This document shows, one piece after another, positions 21,180 to 31,687 of a stretch of DNA of 64,000 bases (the first letter of the stretch is position 1; every line of letters begins with the position of its first letter). The translations under genes and the position numbers were made by a program. Under the pieces are notes generated by a model. It did no database searches, had not been told where the DNA came from, and worked only from the letters and a program-made list of their open reading frames with translations. Location of the stretch: assembly GCA_022539475.1 (NCBI GenBank), contig VCMS01000243.1, positions 20,922 through 84,921 on the forward strand, read 5' to 3'. The DNA is from Gracilaria domingensis (taxonomy: Eukaryota > Rhodophyta > Florideophyceae > Gracilariales > Gracilariaceae).

Positions 21180-21689
21180 ATGAACTCGTCATGGCTTACC
21201 TTTTTGTCCCAAACTTCCTCGCAACGGGGCGCTGAGAAAACAACACAGCCCTGGCCACAGGAACGCGCTCACTCCGACGTCTCGTCCTCCTCCTTCGCCA
21301 GCGACACCGAGTTCTTACTGTCATCCGCGCCTAAGGACGGCGACTGCGTAGAGGGCTGGGAGCAAATTGACGTGCACAGCATTCATTCACATGTTGACAA
21401 ACAGTTCGCCGCCGAACTGCTGCAACAGCTTTGTCCCAAGCCACACCAGCAGGATACCTATCTTAATTTTCTTGACAGTTGCGTCAGAAAGAAGAGGGCA
21501 AGAGAGCAATTCATCGAACAATTACAATTTCGTAATCTGTTTAGCCGCACATCGCCTAAAAAGCAAAGACGTCGCAAAGCTGTAGGTAATGCGCTACTCA
21601 TGCTCAGCCCCATTATCGTGTTCCCTTGGGGCGTCTACCTTATCTTTCATGCTCGCAAAGCTCACTCCAAAAGCCCGTCCGAATGTTAA
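21180..21689 (+). CDS. Small tail-anchored membrane protein, unknown family
   Basis: 169 aa from the ATG at 21180. The frame is open further upstream to 20970, but the TATA-like box at 21081 makes the internal ATG the likely start. The N-terminal 60 residues are Ser-rich. A helical charged segment follows, containing an aromatic/acidic stretch (GWEQIDVHSIHSH). A basic patch (SPKKQRRRK) then precedes one hydrophobic helix about 20 residues from the C-terminus (NALLMLSPIIVFPWGVYLIF). That layout fits a tail-anchored protein of the ER or another endomembrane, facing the cytosol. No family was recognised. Confidence 0.55.
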   Translation: MNSSWLTFLSQTSSQRGAEKTTQPWPQERAHSDVSSSSFASDTEFLLSSAPKDGDCVEGWEQIDVHSIHSHVDKQFAAELLQQLCPKPHQQDTYLNFLDSCVRKKRAREQFIEQLQFRNLFSRTSPKKQRRRKAVGNALLMLSPIIVFPWGVYLIFHARKAHSKSPSEC

Positions 21690-22800
21690 GAGCGTACCAG
21701 CTACTTTGGAGCAGAAATAAATCTCACAACTTGCACTCATTTCCAGTGTCTTCTCATGTGCTGCAATCCAAAGTAAATTTAAGCCAAGCTTGCTATGTCT
21801 TCAACGACATCACATTTTTAGCCCCATGTGTGGTCGAGCACACCCAAGTGGATAGCTTTTTGTTTCTTTTCATATCCTATCGCTATCTTAAAAGCAAAGT
21901 AAGACATTACTCTTCGAAATTAACTCATAAGACGAATTGTTGCTTTTCTTGAAAAGGAAGTGTGCCAGCACACTGCACATGGCTTTTTGTCTGGTATATT
22001 TACATTTTAATTTCTCAGACGAAACGCATCACTGGGTAGCTTCAACGACAAGAAACTTTGCAACCTGTACTTCTTGCACGTAAGGACTATTGTTTCTCAC
22101 TCTCTCCATCTTATATGGGCTCCCAAGACTCTAGCTACGACCTCTGAGCAGCGACGGATCAGGATTGTCATAAATCAGTGGCAAAGAACAAACACTTTTT
22201 CTTGTGTTTTGCGAAGTGCTTCCGCTTCGCGTGTTGGGAGGAAGTCCTGGTAGACACCAGAGCGGACCGCTGTGGCCACGTATTGTCCACTTGCGACGAT
22301 CGGGACAATGGTCCACATTTTATTGGACGAGCACCGATTCACGCATTTGAGGGACTATTTCTGAAACCCTGGCCCCAACGTTGCTTTCCGTGCTTTTTCG
22401 AGCATCACAGTCTTTCCGAACCTTCAAGGTTTGTCGACCTCATTCCTCTCGAATTGTATGAGTACTTTGAACACATCGGTCCTGCGATGCCTCTCAGGAT
22501 GAGGTTGAAAATGTCATCTTGATCCAGAAAGCATCGCCATGTCATCGCGACGGATGATGACTGGCACATGTATGAAGCTCTGCCCTTCATACATGCGCCA
22601 ACCTGCTGCTGGGTTGCAGCCGTAACTCACGGTATTGTAATACTCGGCTCAGAAGTGTTGCTAGGGTAAAATGACCGCGTATTGGTTGCGGTGCAATCGC
22701 TTCAAAAGACCACTTGGTTTCGCGAGTTCGAGGGACCAAACCTACGTACAGTCGCAACGGCCTCCGGTGGGGTCCATCGGTTGAAATTTCTGTTTCCCGA
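21690..22800. other. Intergenic, no gene seen
   Basis: Contains only short frames on both strands; AT-rich after 21700. Confidence 0.45.
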
Positions 22801-22810
22801 CTATAAAACG
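22801..22810 (+). promoter_or_regulatory. TATA box of the VOC-family gene
   Basis: CTATAAAACG lies about 150 bp upstream of the ATG at 22956. Confidence 0.6.
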
Positions 22811-22955
22811 CACCCACACCTCAGTCCCACATCTGTCGTCTGTTCGAACAATCCAGACCTTCGCCCAGGTTATTATTCACGACTACAGCAGCGCACCTGT
22901 TTTGTTGACGTGCCAAGCTCTTATCTGACTTCAGGCCTCAGACTATCACTTCACA

Positions 22956-23426
22956 ATGTCCACCACCAACACCGGGAAAAATACCATCCATCCTTACCTC
23001 ACTTGCGGCGATGCAACCGCTGCCATCGAGTTTTATAAGAAAGCATTTGGAGCTAAAGAAACGTTCGAACGCTGGATCGATCCGAAGGGGAAGGTTGGTC
23101 ACGCAGAGTTGAAGCTTGGATCCTCCACCATTTTTGTGGCTGATGCGAATGAGGAATGGGATACTTACGGCCCTGGAAAGGACGGCCGAGCAGCTATTTG
23201 TCTTTTCCTTGATGTGACTGACATCAAAGAGACGGTTCACAAGGTAAAAGAGTTCGGCGGACAACTGTTGCGGGACATAAGTGAAGTTCGTGTGTATGGC
23301 TGCCGTGATGCGAGGATAAAGGATCCAGATGGGCACATATGGACTTTGTCTCAGCAAGTCACACACCCGTCGCATGAAGAGATGGAAGCCGCCCGCATCA
23401 AATTTCAAGAGAAAGGCGACTACTGA
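22956..23426 (+). CDS. VOC-superfamily (glyoxalase/PhnB-like) protein
   Basis: 156 aa, the normal length for a PhnB-type VOC protein. It starts with IHPYLTCGDATAAIEFYKKAFGA, the usual first beta-alpha unit. An HAEL segment carries metal-ligand-type residues, a CLFLDVTDI strand follows, and it closes with KDPDGHIWTLSQQV and an EEM helix, typical of the bacterial family. Members include metal-dependent lyases, dioxygenases and resistance proteins; the substrate cannot be read from sequence. No targeting peptide is obvious, so cytosolic. The closest look is bacterial, and ancient transfer is possible but unproven. The start is supported by the TATA box upstream and by the family length. Confidence 0.85.
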   Translation: MSTTNTGKNTIHPYLTCGDATAAIEFYKKAFGAKETFERWIDPKGKVGHAELKLGSSTIFVADANEEWDTYGPGKDGRAAICLFLDVTDIKETVHKVKEFGGQLLRDISEVRVYGCRDARIKDPDGHIWTLSQQVTHPSHEEMEAARIKFQEKGDY

Positions 23427-24282
23427 TAGAAACAAATCATATATTTACCTCTGAGGTAGAGTGAATTATGCATGCTGGGAAATGGAAAGGAATATCTGGC
23501 AAATGCAAGTGATTGCGACCGTGACGAAGATAAATTTGAAACCCGTGCTGTAGTCTCGAATTATGTGATGAATTGGCGCATATAATGTGATTCTTTTTCT
23601 GAGAATGTCGAGCTTTTCTTCATAAAGAGCTTTACCTTTCTATTAATCTATCACATTTTTCTCTCTTTTGTGCCCATGTAGACCCATGTGTCGATCGGCA
23701 CATACATTGGCGTCCATTAAATTACGACAGCAAAAAAAAAGTTTTTGTCTGCCGAGTATACACATTATGAACTTTAATTTCTAAAAAATAATTAGGTGTA
23801 GAAAAACTTTTCGTAAAAGTTTTTGGAACTACTTACGTAGCAAGATAAAGGTTGATTCCCAGCATTTTGGAATGACGGATTTGGAGAAGCGAAGCTCTTG
23901 GTGAGCTTCACTTTGCTGTGGGACAGCGCAAGATAGAACCAGTTCAAATTATTTGATGGAGCATTCTCAAGCAGGTCTCATAGGGGAACGGCTCCCAAAA
24001 GTTTCGGGTCTGACCCAGCTTCATTTTGCCTCGAATTTCTTCCACTGAAAAATATTTTTCACTGCCTTCTCCCCCTTGGTATTTTTGCTGCAGCTGTGCT
24101 GGGCACCAATTGGCGTTATCATGCACGCTGTTCTGTGAAGGCTGTCTGTTTCCAGAATAATGGAGCAAATGTGAATCAGAAATGGAGATCGATATTAGCA
24201 AAGCACTCAAGCTGACCTAACTGGCAACCGAATCTAATTCTTTATGATGAGAATGTTGTGTGGTAGTCCAGAACAGGAAATG
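23427..24282. other. Intergenic, AT-rich, no gene seen
   Basis: AT-rich with poly-A/T tracts. No supported coding or RNA feature. Confidence 0.45.
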
Positions 24283-24291
24283 CATATAAAC
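24283..24291 (+). promoter_or_regulatory. TATA box before the C2H2 mini-protein
   Basis: CATATAAAC lies about 155 bp upstream of the ATG at 24446. Confidence 0.4.
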
Positions 24292-24445
24292 GAACCGGAA
24301 GAAGTGAAAAAGGGAACGATCGTTAACTACGAAAAACACATTCCCAACCCCAACCCCATCATTGCTTGTACCGTTTAAGAAGCATCTTTGTCGTTAAAGT
24401 CAAACGTTTCGCGCAGACGGGTGTAAAAGTCAGAGCTTTACCAGA

Positions 24446-24676
24446 ATGACCAGAATGTGGTATATTTGTCCATGGTATCGATGTGCCCTTTGTGAATTAG
24501 ATTTCGAATACAAGAGCGACGCAAAGGATCATGTTCAAAGGTGTCACAGTATTCAAGGTAGTACAGAGGCGAAAGTCAGTTTTTTCCCCTCAGGTTCATC
24601 CCCATATGTCATCATGGCGGCTCCGTCGACCACCAAACACCCGTCTGCCGAGTCTACTTGCTCTTCAACGTTTTAA
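24446..24676 (+). CDS. Mini-protein with a single C2H2 zinc finger
   Basis: 76 aa. Residues about 13-34 (CALCELDFEYKSDAKDHVQRCH in part) have the exact C-x2-C-x12-H-x4-H spacing of a classical C2H2 finger, with a Phe three residues after the second Cys. The C-terminal 40 residues are Ser/Thr/Pro-rich with no structure visible. A TATA box lies 155 bp upstream. A CAAGGTAGTA directly after the finger could be a splice donor, so the real protein might continue in another exon. A role in nucleic-acid or protein binding is a family-level inference. Confidence 0.45.
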   Translation: MTRMWYICPWYRCALCELDFEYKSDAKDHVQRCHSIQGSTEAKVSFFPSGSSPYVIMAAPSTTKHPSAESTCSSTF

Positions 24677-25247
24677 TGTGAAACATTAGTTTTTCCCGAT
24701 GATGAAGGAAAAGTAACGACTACGACAATGGAGTACCATTTTCTATGCCTCTCTATTCACCGCCTTTCATGATCAGTTGATATCAATGGCCTGTGAAGAT
24801 GTCATCCGGCGCATGACATTGTTCTCATTTGTAATGATCTGCTCCTCAGCTCTAGTGCATTTCTGATAGTTTCGATAGCTCTCTAAAACTTTTTGCATTC
24901 ATGCTTTAGTAAATCTCGTGATTGTATCTAGCATTCCCACATCATCCGTCGTAGGAAATCCTTGTTTTTTTCCTGCCATTTCTTGTTTATTGGCACGAAA
25001 AAACCCTGAGCCGTTTAGCATACATTTCTGTCATGACAATTTCTTGTGATTTGATGAAGTCTTTGTTTTTCTTGTTGGAAGAAGGGTCTCGCTCCTGTAG
25101 CTTTATTTGAAAGGCAGCGTACAATCCTAACTCTTTCTCCTTCATACTCATATCCTGGTGCTGGGTCTAAAACTCGAACAGACCGAGAAAACGATAAACA
25201 ACGTCGTGGTTTTTAGCGTTCGGATTTTATTCTTTACATCTCTTCCT
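24677..25247. other. Intergenic, AT-rich
   Basis: No coding feature. T-rich stretches lie near the 3' end of the minus-strand gene that follows. Confidence 0.45.
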
Positions 25248-27455
25248 TCATCTATTCAAAGAAATGCTTGACGTCTTTGAAAGATCCTTGATGCTGTTAA
25301 CCTGCAGTTGAGAGTACGAGAGTGACCATAAATTTGTAGCTCCAAGAACAAGGTTTCTCTCTATCGCTGTAGAAGAACCTCCAGAATTTGAGCTGTGGGT
25401 GATTCGTCCACGTTCCTCAATGTTATCGTCTGATATTTCCAGAACAACGGACCCCACGAACCGGGCGGACCCAAAGTTGGTCGAAACGGGTAGCACAGCC
25501 ACAGATTCGGGTTCCCAGTACAAAAAGGCTCGATGATCCCATTGTGCAGTAGTACGACTATTGGGAAAAGTCCAAGACGAAAGTTCTCTTGGATTGGTCC
25601 TGTCCGACACGTCAAACAACGTCACCTTTGCTCCAGTGGTTCTACCATCTGCAGTCGCGTCCTGCCCGACCCCTAGAATACGCCCAGACGATATTGGATG
25701 AAGATACGAGCTGAAACCGGGGATTTTCAGTTCTCCGGTTACTTTCAGGGCTTGTGGTTTTGACAAGTCGATGATATACAGCGGATCTATCTGCCTGAAC
25801 GTGACGACATATGCAGTATCTTTGACGTATCGGACAGCAAATATTCGTTCACCAAGTCCCAGATTGCCGACTTCGCCGACTTGCCGCAAAGCACCGAATT
25901 TCGGTTCGAAAGAGGTAACCTTGCTCGAACTTGCATCGCGAGCGCCCCACCAGGGGGCACCATCCGTGGTGGCTATGAAGAAATATCCGTTGGTTTCATG
26001 CATGGAGAACTGGTTGAGCACGCTTCCAGATACTTCACCGCTTGCAACATAGTTGGCTCCATTGTTATTCAGTGAAAACTTGTGAATAGACGTCTTGAAA
26101 TTCCTACCAGAGCGCAAAGAGTTCTCAAAACCAAAGAAATCCCAGCGGTACTCAGTTGTGGTGACATATAGGGAAGAAGCTGTTGAATATACTTCATCAC
26201 CTTCGGAAACAATCGATACGCTGCCTGTTGGTTTGAGAACTCCTGAAACCGGTAGAGTGACAACAGTGAGGAGCTCAAATCCTGAAAAGGGACCTGGAAC
26301 GTATACATTAGTACATGGTGAAAGAAGTGCTGTAGTCTCCTGAGGGTTACCCTCAACCTTAAGGGAATACCCGGGATACCAATCTTTCTCTGTTGTGTTT
26401 CGGATGATATCCTGATTGTAAGCTTTTGCCTCAGCGAAAGAGAGTGAGCAGCTTGGAAATCTGAACTGGAAGGAAGGCTGGTACAACATTACAATGCGCG
26501 CCACGCCATTAACCTCTCTAGAGTTCAAGTATCGGCCTTCCATGCGAAGCGTTGCGATAAGCTTCGGAGAGCCGTTGTTGATCTTCACCTGGTAGACAGT
26601 AGTGGTGCTCCCACGGGGGGTACGGAAGCCACTGGAACTACTAAAACCGAATACACCAGAGCTCGTCGAAGGGCTAGAGTGTATGGAGCCAAAGGTACGT
26701 GCTATCACAAGCAAGTGATCCCCTTCGATAAGCATCTCGCTCGCAGAAGTTGGAAGAGTCAGCCTTCCCGTAAGGGTTCCATGAGTGCCACTGAAAAGGA
26801 CTGTGAGAACGAAAAGGCTTCTCCCGCGAATCACGAACACGCGACTGCCATCCGTTTTTATGATGTCGGGTTCATCCACTCCGTTCACCTGCACGTTAGT
26901 TTCGGAAAAGTCAACGCCAGCAACGGGATCCGAAGCTGGTGTAGCAACAGGCGCCCCCCCATTGCCCAAAGAGCCAAGCGCCGCACCATCACCTCCATTG
27001 CCGCCACTGCCACCAACACCAAAGAAAGCAGGAATCGCCTCTCCTCCCCTGCCGCCAGTGCCGACAACGGAAGTGAGACCGCCATCGCCACCATTGCCAC
27101 CCCTGCCACCCCTGCCACCAACGCCACCAACGCCACCTCCAATGAAGGTACCTTCGATGATGCTTCCACCAGTGGCAATGGCGCCAGTGGCGGCATTGCT
27201 ACCGCCGATGGAGAAATCGCCACCGAAAAAGGGAGATTCATGGCACAAAATGGTTGAGCTTGAGGCACCAAAGTTTCTTGAGTCACCTAGGCCGTAAGCA
27301 CCCACGCGTGAAAGGGCATTTGTTTGAAAGTATTGCACTACGTCGAAACAGGTGCCGTAGCGGGTTAGCGAGGCGGCATTCGTAGTGTGAGAAAAGAGGA
27401 GGCCAAAGAGCAGGAACAAGAGCGTGGTCGAGCGCATAGGGCTGAAAAGCTTCAT
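25248..27455 (-). CDS. Secreted beta-propeller protein (PF09826-like)
   Basis: 735 aa from the ATG at 27455. A signal peptide (MKLFSPMRSTTLLFLLFGLL, cleavage near NA-AS) is followed by a Cys-containing block and a Gly-rich stretch (about 78-170, GGxGG repeats). The motif TNVQVNGVDEPDIIKTDG at 186-203 is the hallmark of the secreted C-terminal beta-propeller family known from bacteria and archaea. Further family blocks are YIIDLSKP...GELKIPGFSSYLHPI and a RILGVGQD segment, which mark successive blades. The function of the family is not established. Its N-terminal half is homologous to the chimera at 17181-18623. A frame extension to 27509 starts only with TTG, so ATG 27455 is preferred; a minus-strand TATA box lies about 70 bp upstream. 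Likely extracellular. Acquisition from prokaryotes is plausible inference. Confidence 0.85.
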   Translation of the reverse strand: MKLFSPMRSTTLLFLLFGLLFSHTTNAASLTRYGTCFDVVQYFQTNALSRVGAYGLGDSRNFGASSSTILCHESPFFGGDFSIGGSNAATGAIATGGSIIEGTFIGGGVGGVGGRGGRGGNGGDGGLTSVVGTGGRGGEAIPAFFGVGGSGGNGGDGAALGSLGNGGAPVATPASDPVAGVDFSETNVQVNGVDEPDIIKTDGSRVFVIRGRSLFVLTVLFSGTHGTLTGRLTLPTSASEMLIEGDHLLVIARTFGSIHSSPSTSSGVFGFSSSSGFRTPRGSTTTVYQVKINNGSPKLIATLRMEGRYLNSREVNGVARIVMLYQPSFQFRFPSCSLSFAEAKAYNQDIIRNTTEKDWYPGYSLKVEGNPQETTALLSPCTNVYVPGPFSGFELLTVVTLPVSGVLKPTGSVSIVSEGDEVYSTASSLYVTTTEYRWDFFGFENSLRSGRNFKTSIHKFSLNNNGANYVASGEVSGSVLNQFSMHETNGYFFIATTDGAPWWGARDASSSKVTSFEPKFGALRQVGEVGNLGLGERIFAVRYVKDTAYVVTFRQIDPLYIIDLSKPQALKVTGELKIPGFSSYLHPISSGRILGVGQDATADGRTTGAKVTLFDVSDRTNPRELSSWTFPNSRTTAQWDHRAFLYWEPESVAVLPVSTNFGSARFVGSVVLEISDDNIEERGRITHSSNSGGSSTAIERNLVLGATNLWSLSYSQLQVNSIKDLSKTSSISLNR

Positions 27456-27521
27456 CTTGACGGCGAAGAGCTTGCTTGCTACTTTTCGGCAGTGAAGGTT
27501 GGATAACAACTACGTTAGAAC

Positions 27522-27532
27522 TTGCTTTATAG
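27522..27532 (-). promoter_or_regulatory. TATA box of the beta-propeller gene
   Basis: CCTATAAAGC on the minus strand, about 70 bp upstream of the ATG at 27455. Confidence 0.55.
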
Positions 27533-30500
27533 GCGAAGTTGTTAACAGGGGAACTCCCATGTGATCGACGTGAGTCTCAAGAATTACGGTTGTCGGGAGG
27601 TTGGCCAGGGTTGTGAAGAGGAAGCAACTATGCAGCAGCGATATGCGAACGGAAAATGGGTGCATTTAGCGGCCGGGCCCCACTGGTGATTGTGGATTCC
27701 AAATTCGGTGAGCACGCTCGTCATGACGTACTCACTGCAAGAAGTTACCCCTGGTACCAGTAACATTATGTCCGACTGTTTGACCAAACGCTCGTTCCGC
27801 AGTACCAAAGATGTACTGTAAGACCAAAAGCATCGGTTCGCATGTTGTCGACTTGTCCGAAGGTAATAAGGGAAAGGTGAAACAAGGAGTGAGAGCGTTC
27901 TGGTAGCGGTTATCCACGGATGAAGAGACGCTGACGAATGAAAAATGCGTCACCGCAGTGCCAGAAACAATGCTGACAGAAAATAACATGAATTTGAGAC
28001 AATTGCGAATTGGAGTCCACTCCGAACATTAAATATTCGTGAAAAGAATCTGTTCCCCTTGGGTTCCTTTGAGGATGGAGCAAATCATGGCCCTCTGAAC
28101 CGTTCCGGAGTTTCCAACAACGGGGCCGTGCCTTTGGCCCTCTGGTCCTAGTGAAATATGAAGGTACCCAGCACTACCCAGGCCTGGCAATACCTCATCC
28201 TTGTCTGCAGCGCATTCGCTTCATCGCGGCAACGCCGGGGAATAATTATCCTACAAGGGTAGCCCTCTTACCACCAGGAACTTTCATACCCACGAGAAAA
28301 AAATTCTGCCTAGACACTCGGTATCCAGTCGGCATCACGATTTGTCGCAGATGCGTACCGTTGTCCTCCTTACAGATACATGCAACTTGTAGTTACATGT
28401 CTCGCCACCATTACAGTCCAACCTTGATTTCAGAGCATTTTGCGGTTGTTGTCAGTCGCCAAGAATGCTGCAAATACCGCACATCACACATATCAGGAGA
28501 TCTCTCGTCCCGAAATCCTGCCAAAATCTGGGTCCCAGACAAGCATTGAATGTCTGACCAGCTGCAGATTGGACGCTCGCCGTTGCAAACAGTTTACCAG
28601 ATAGCAGCCCCTTTCACTTCTACGAGTCTTTCAGCTTGATCTGCAACTCTGGTCGCTTCGTTTTCCCCGGTACATACATTGTTGCATGGTTCTCAGATTT
28701 TACAGAGTTTCGCGGCGGCATGTTTCACGTCATCCAGCTACGTGTAGACTAGACGTAGTCAGTCGGCAGAACGAAGCTTCCTTTTCAACCCTAGCAAAAC
28801 ATTCCGGAATGAACCTCATTGCTTCAGACCAAATTGTCGATATGCGAGGTTATCTCCTCTTATCTATCTGGTCTCAGCATGATTTTTTTGAAAGTCATCG
28901 CGATCAGCACATGGTACTCCTGCGTCATTTCAGGATCTTTGTAGTTCGATATCTGCCAACAACCATGCATCGTTATCGCTTCCAATTATTATCCTCTGAC
29001 GCAATCTTTCTACCAGATATCTTGTTGTTTTTCGAACTACAGTTCATGTTTGAAGCGTCATGATTTCAAACGGCTGGGGACATATAACGGGAACCAAAAT
29101 TGGAGAGTCCAGTTTTTGGTAGTTAGTACGCAGAGAAACGATGAGAGTGACCTCTCAAAGTTACGTACAATCTGCTTCTAACTACAGAATCTATATTGAA
29201 GGTTCATTTGTTGAGAAACGTCGCACCAATTTGCAATCATAAACCAACACTTGTATCAGGTTGTTAAATTCATAAGTATTTTCCCGTAAACATAAATAGA
29301 TGGAGAGAAACTTGTAAAAATAGCAATTAGGTATTGTTTTAAAGTACCCCACGTTACGCGCAATGTCATGCAAAGAACACAACGTCGACAATGGCCAGGA
29401 CGCGAAGTGCCCACATGGAAGGACAGTCCCCAACACTCATATCAAACTAGAAGGTGTATGCCATCCACAACAGAAAGAAACAAAAGTTTCTGGGGAAGAA
29501 TAATTACACTAGACCTTTCAAGGAAATATCTTACGCGGCAAATTCCCGGCACGAAGCGCGCGGAGATGCAAGACGAGCTGCAATCAACTCGGCAACAACA
29601 CCAGCGGCAACAAGATTTGTCGAGATGACAACTGCTAAAATAGCAACAGCGACTGCAGCAAACGCGACAAGAGGTCTCCTCAGGTATCGTGCATTTGATT
29701 GGACTGGTGCAATCTCGTCTGCATAAACGGCTTACATTTCTTTACCGGAAGACGAGTTTGTGCGATGTCCTTCGCTGATGTGCTTTTCTGCACACAATTC
29801 TGACGTCGGCCACATTCAACACACCTTCCACGCACGAAATTCATAGAAATACAAGCAGTAGCTCTGATATTTTTCGATTCTATTACCGTGCGGCAAGCCG
29901 TGTCAGAAACGGGAACTGCTTTCTGACGATTACATTTACCTGGATTCATCGTTGTTTTGGACATGATCACCAGACATGATAGAACAGTATCGGGTTCGAG
30001 ATGGTTTAAAACAGATTGAGGAGGGAAAATGATATGCTTCAGCTTGAGCAAGGGTCCACTGCCTTGGCCGGCTGTGTTGCGGAACGAGAGTTCAAGGCTC
30101 AGAGCGGGAAAGCAATGGGCTCTCGATGGCTTCTTTCAGCTTGAATGCAAAAAATTGGTACGAAGTTCACACTCGGTCTCCGTCACCGAAAGCTATGAAA
30201 CTGTCGAAGACAAAACATAGCGATACGGTGAACTTGGCTCTTTCTGTCGACAGTCGGTCAGCCGAAGTGTAGCTCTGTCCATTGTGCACTGCCTTGTTCT
30301 TTGCGATCTGCCAGTTTTAGCAAGGCTACAAGCATGCACAGCAGTGGCATACAAAAGCCAGAAATCCACTAACTGAAGGACACCTGAAGGGAAAAAAGTA
30401 TCTCTTCAAAAGATTTCCGTTTATTTCTGAGGGGAATTATTAGCCACAAAAAACTCAGTCAAGGTGACCTTTCAAGGTTAGAAGGATAGAAGGCTACCTT

Positions 30501-30734
30501 GAGCACTTTGACAGTTATGAGATCCTAATCAGGACAAAGCTCTCGATTTCAGCCTAGCTGAGCGCTTGTCATAGATATGGACTGTTTTGAAGTAAAACGG
30601 AAGTACAATGGGTTATGAATAGTGCTCTTGTGGCATTGATTTTCTGCAAAACTAATAGAAAATGGAACAAAATAGTTTAGAAATTAGAAAGGTGTATTCG
30701 TCGAATACCGTGACAAGGGCTTACAGCATGATGA
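27533..30734. other. Gene-poor 3.2-kb stretch
   Basis: No firm gene. Two weak signals are listed: a 34-codon frame with a signal-peptide-like start (28158-28262) and a Cys-rich minus frame around 29730-30010. The remainder shows only short frames. Confidence 0.4.
28158..28262 (+). other. Short frame resembling a signal-peptide exon
   Basis: ATG at 28158 encodes MKVPSTTQAWQYLILVCSAF and stops after 34 codons. A GGTAG at the stop could be a splice donor. A Cys-containing frame follows downstream to 28549. Suggestive only. Confidence 0.2.
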
Positions 30735-31376
30735 TCAGGAAGGCTTTGAACGATAAGCTTTCCGTAAATGCTCAAGTCTAAGGCTCATGTTGCTGATTTC
30801 CCTCTTCACAAGCCACTTTCTTCTGCTTGTGGGGCATTGAATACGTTTGACGTTGAGTATTTTCTGCATGAGCAGTGATGCTTGAGCACATTCACATGCG
30901 TTCAACGCGATTTGGAGCGTTCGCCGTGCCGGCCAGACATGTTTTGCGAGGCATTTCCTGTTTTGAGCGCAGCCGTTCCTCCCCATGCGAATCTGGGCAT
31001 GAAGCGCATATCTTTGATTGCATGCGAGGTTGTACTGGGTCCAAGCGGAGGCGGACGCACGACACTTGATAAATTTGTTGTTCCAGTAGAGCGAGCGAAG
31101 AATGTTGCGCTTCATGCGACGACATGCATGTGCGTGTTCGACAAGCTTGAGCTCTTGTTCCAGTGCGTTGAGCTTTTGCGTGGCTTGTTCAATGGCGGGC
31201 GGCTCCGCTAGTCGCGCCGCACGACTCGTGAGCAGATGCTGCAGGGCTTCCGATCCAGAAGCATGTTTGCCATTTCGTGCGTTGTTCAGCGATTTTGACA
31301 GCGACTCTGCACGTGCCGCGGATGCAACAGACCAAGTGGCGATTAGGAGCAGGAGAATGGAGAGCTGATTCGACAT
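30735..31376 (-). CDS. Family C1: secreted basic eight-cysteine protein
   Basis: 213 aa from the ATG at 31376, where a canonical signal peptide begins (MSNQLSILLLLIATWSVASA). An in-frame ATG at 31421 would bury it behind 15 residues. The mature part opens with a helical, coiled-coil-like segment. Eight cysteines follow with spacing C-x19-C-x13-C-x16-C-x5-C-x18-C-x-C-x17-C, including KCLAKHVWP and CEC. Lys/Arg content is high but lower than in the other three members, and the C-terminus ends at SKPS, lacking the PSVAPR tail. Paralogues lie at 34268, 43766 and 54331. This is the most divergent member. No known domain was recognised. Extracellular location is predicted; binding to polyanionic matrix is speculation. 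Confidence 0.7.
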   Translation of the reverse strand: MSNQLSILLLLIATWSVASAARAESLSKSLNNARNGKHASGSEALQHLLTSRAARLAEPPAIEQATQKLNALEQELKLVEHAHACRRMKRNILRSLYWNNKFIKCRASASAWTQYNLACNQRYALHAQIRMGRNGCAQNRKCLAKHVWPARRTLQIALNACECAQASLLMQKILNVKRIQCPTSRRKWLVKREISNMSLRLEHLRKAYRSKPS

Positions 31377-31687
31377 TTTCCGAGTGAGATTGGGCTGCGA
31401 AGCAGCTGACGGGGCTGACATTGATGAAACTGGACAAAGCAGAAGAAGAACATAAATGGCAGCGTATTTGTGGCGATGGTGCCGTTGTAATGCGGATTCC
31501 GCCAGTCTCCCAGCCCCAATTGGGTTGGACGCTTTCGGAGAACAGCTTCTTCTTCTGGATCACAAACGCCATTGGCGTTTGTGATCGACGTGGCAGCGGG
31601 CCCTACGTGTACACCTAACTTTGTCTTGTGTTTTTTATCTCTGCAGTGCAGAGTCTGCACTGAGCATTCTTCAATCGCTATCAGCAA

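Noticed and set aside
26785-27297. Pro-rich plus-strand frame of 170 codons
   Set aside because: Antisense of the Gly-rich region of the beta-propeller gene.
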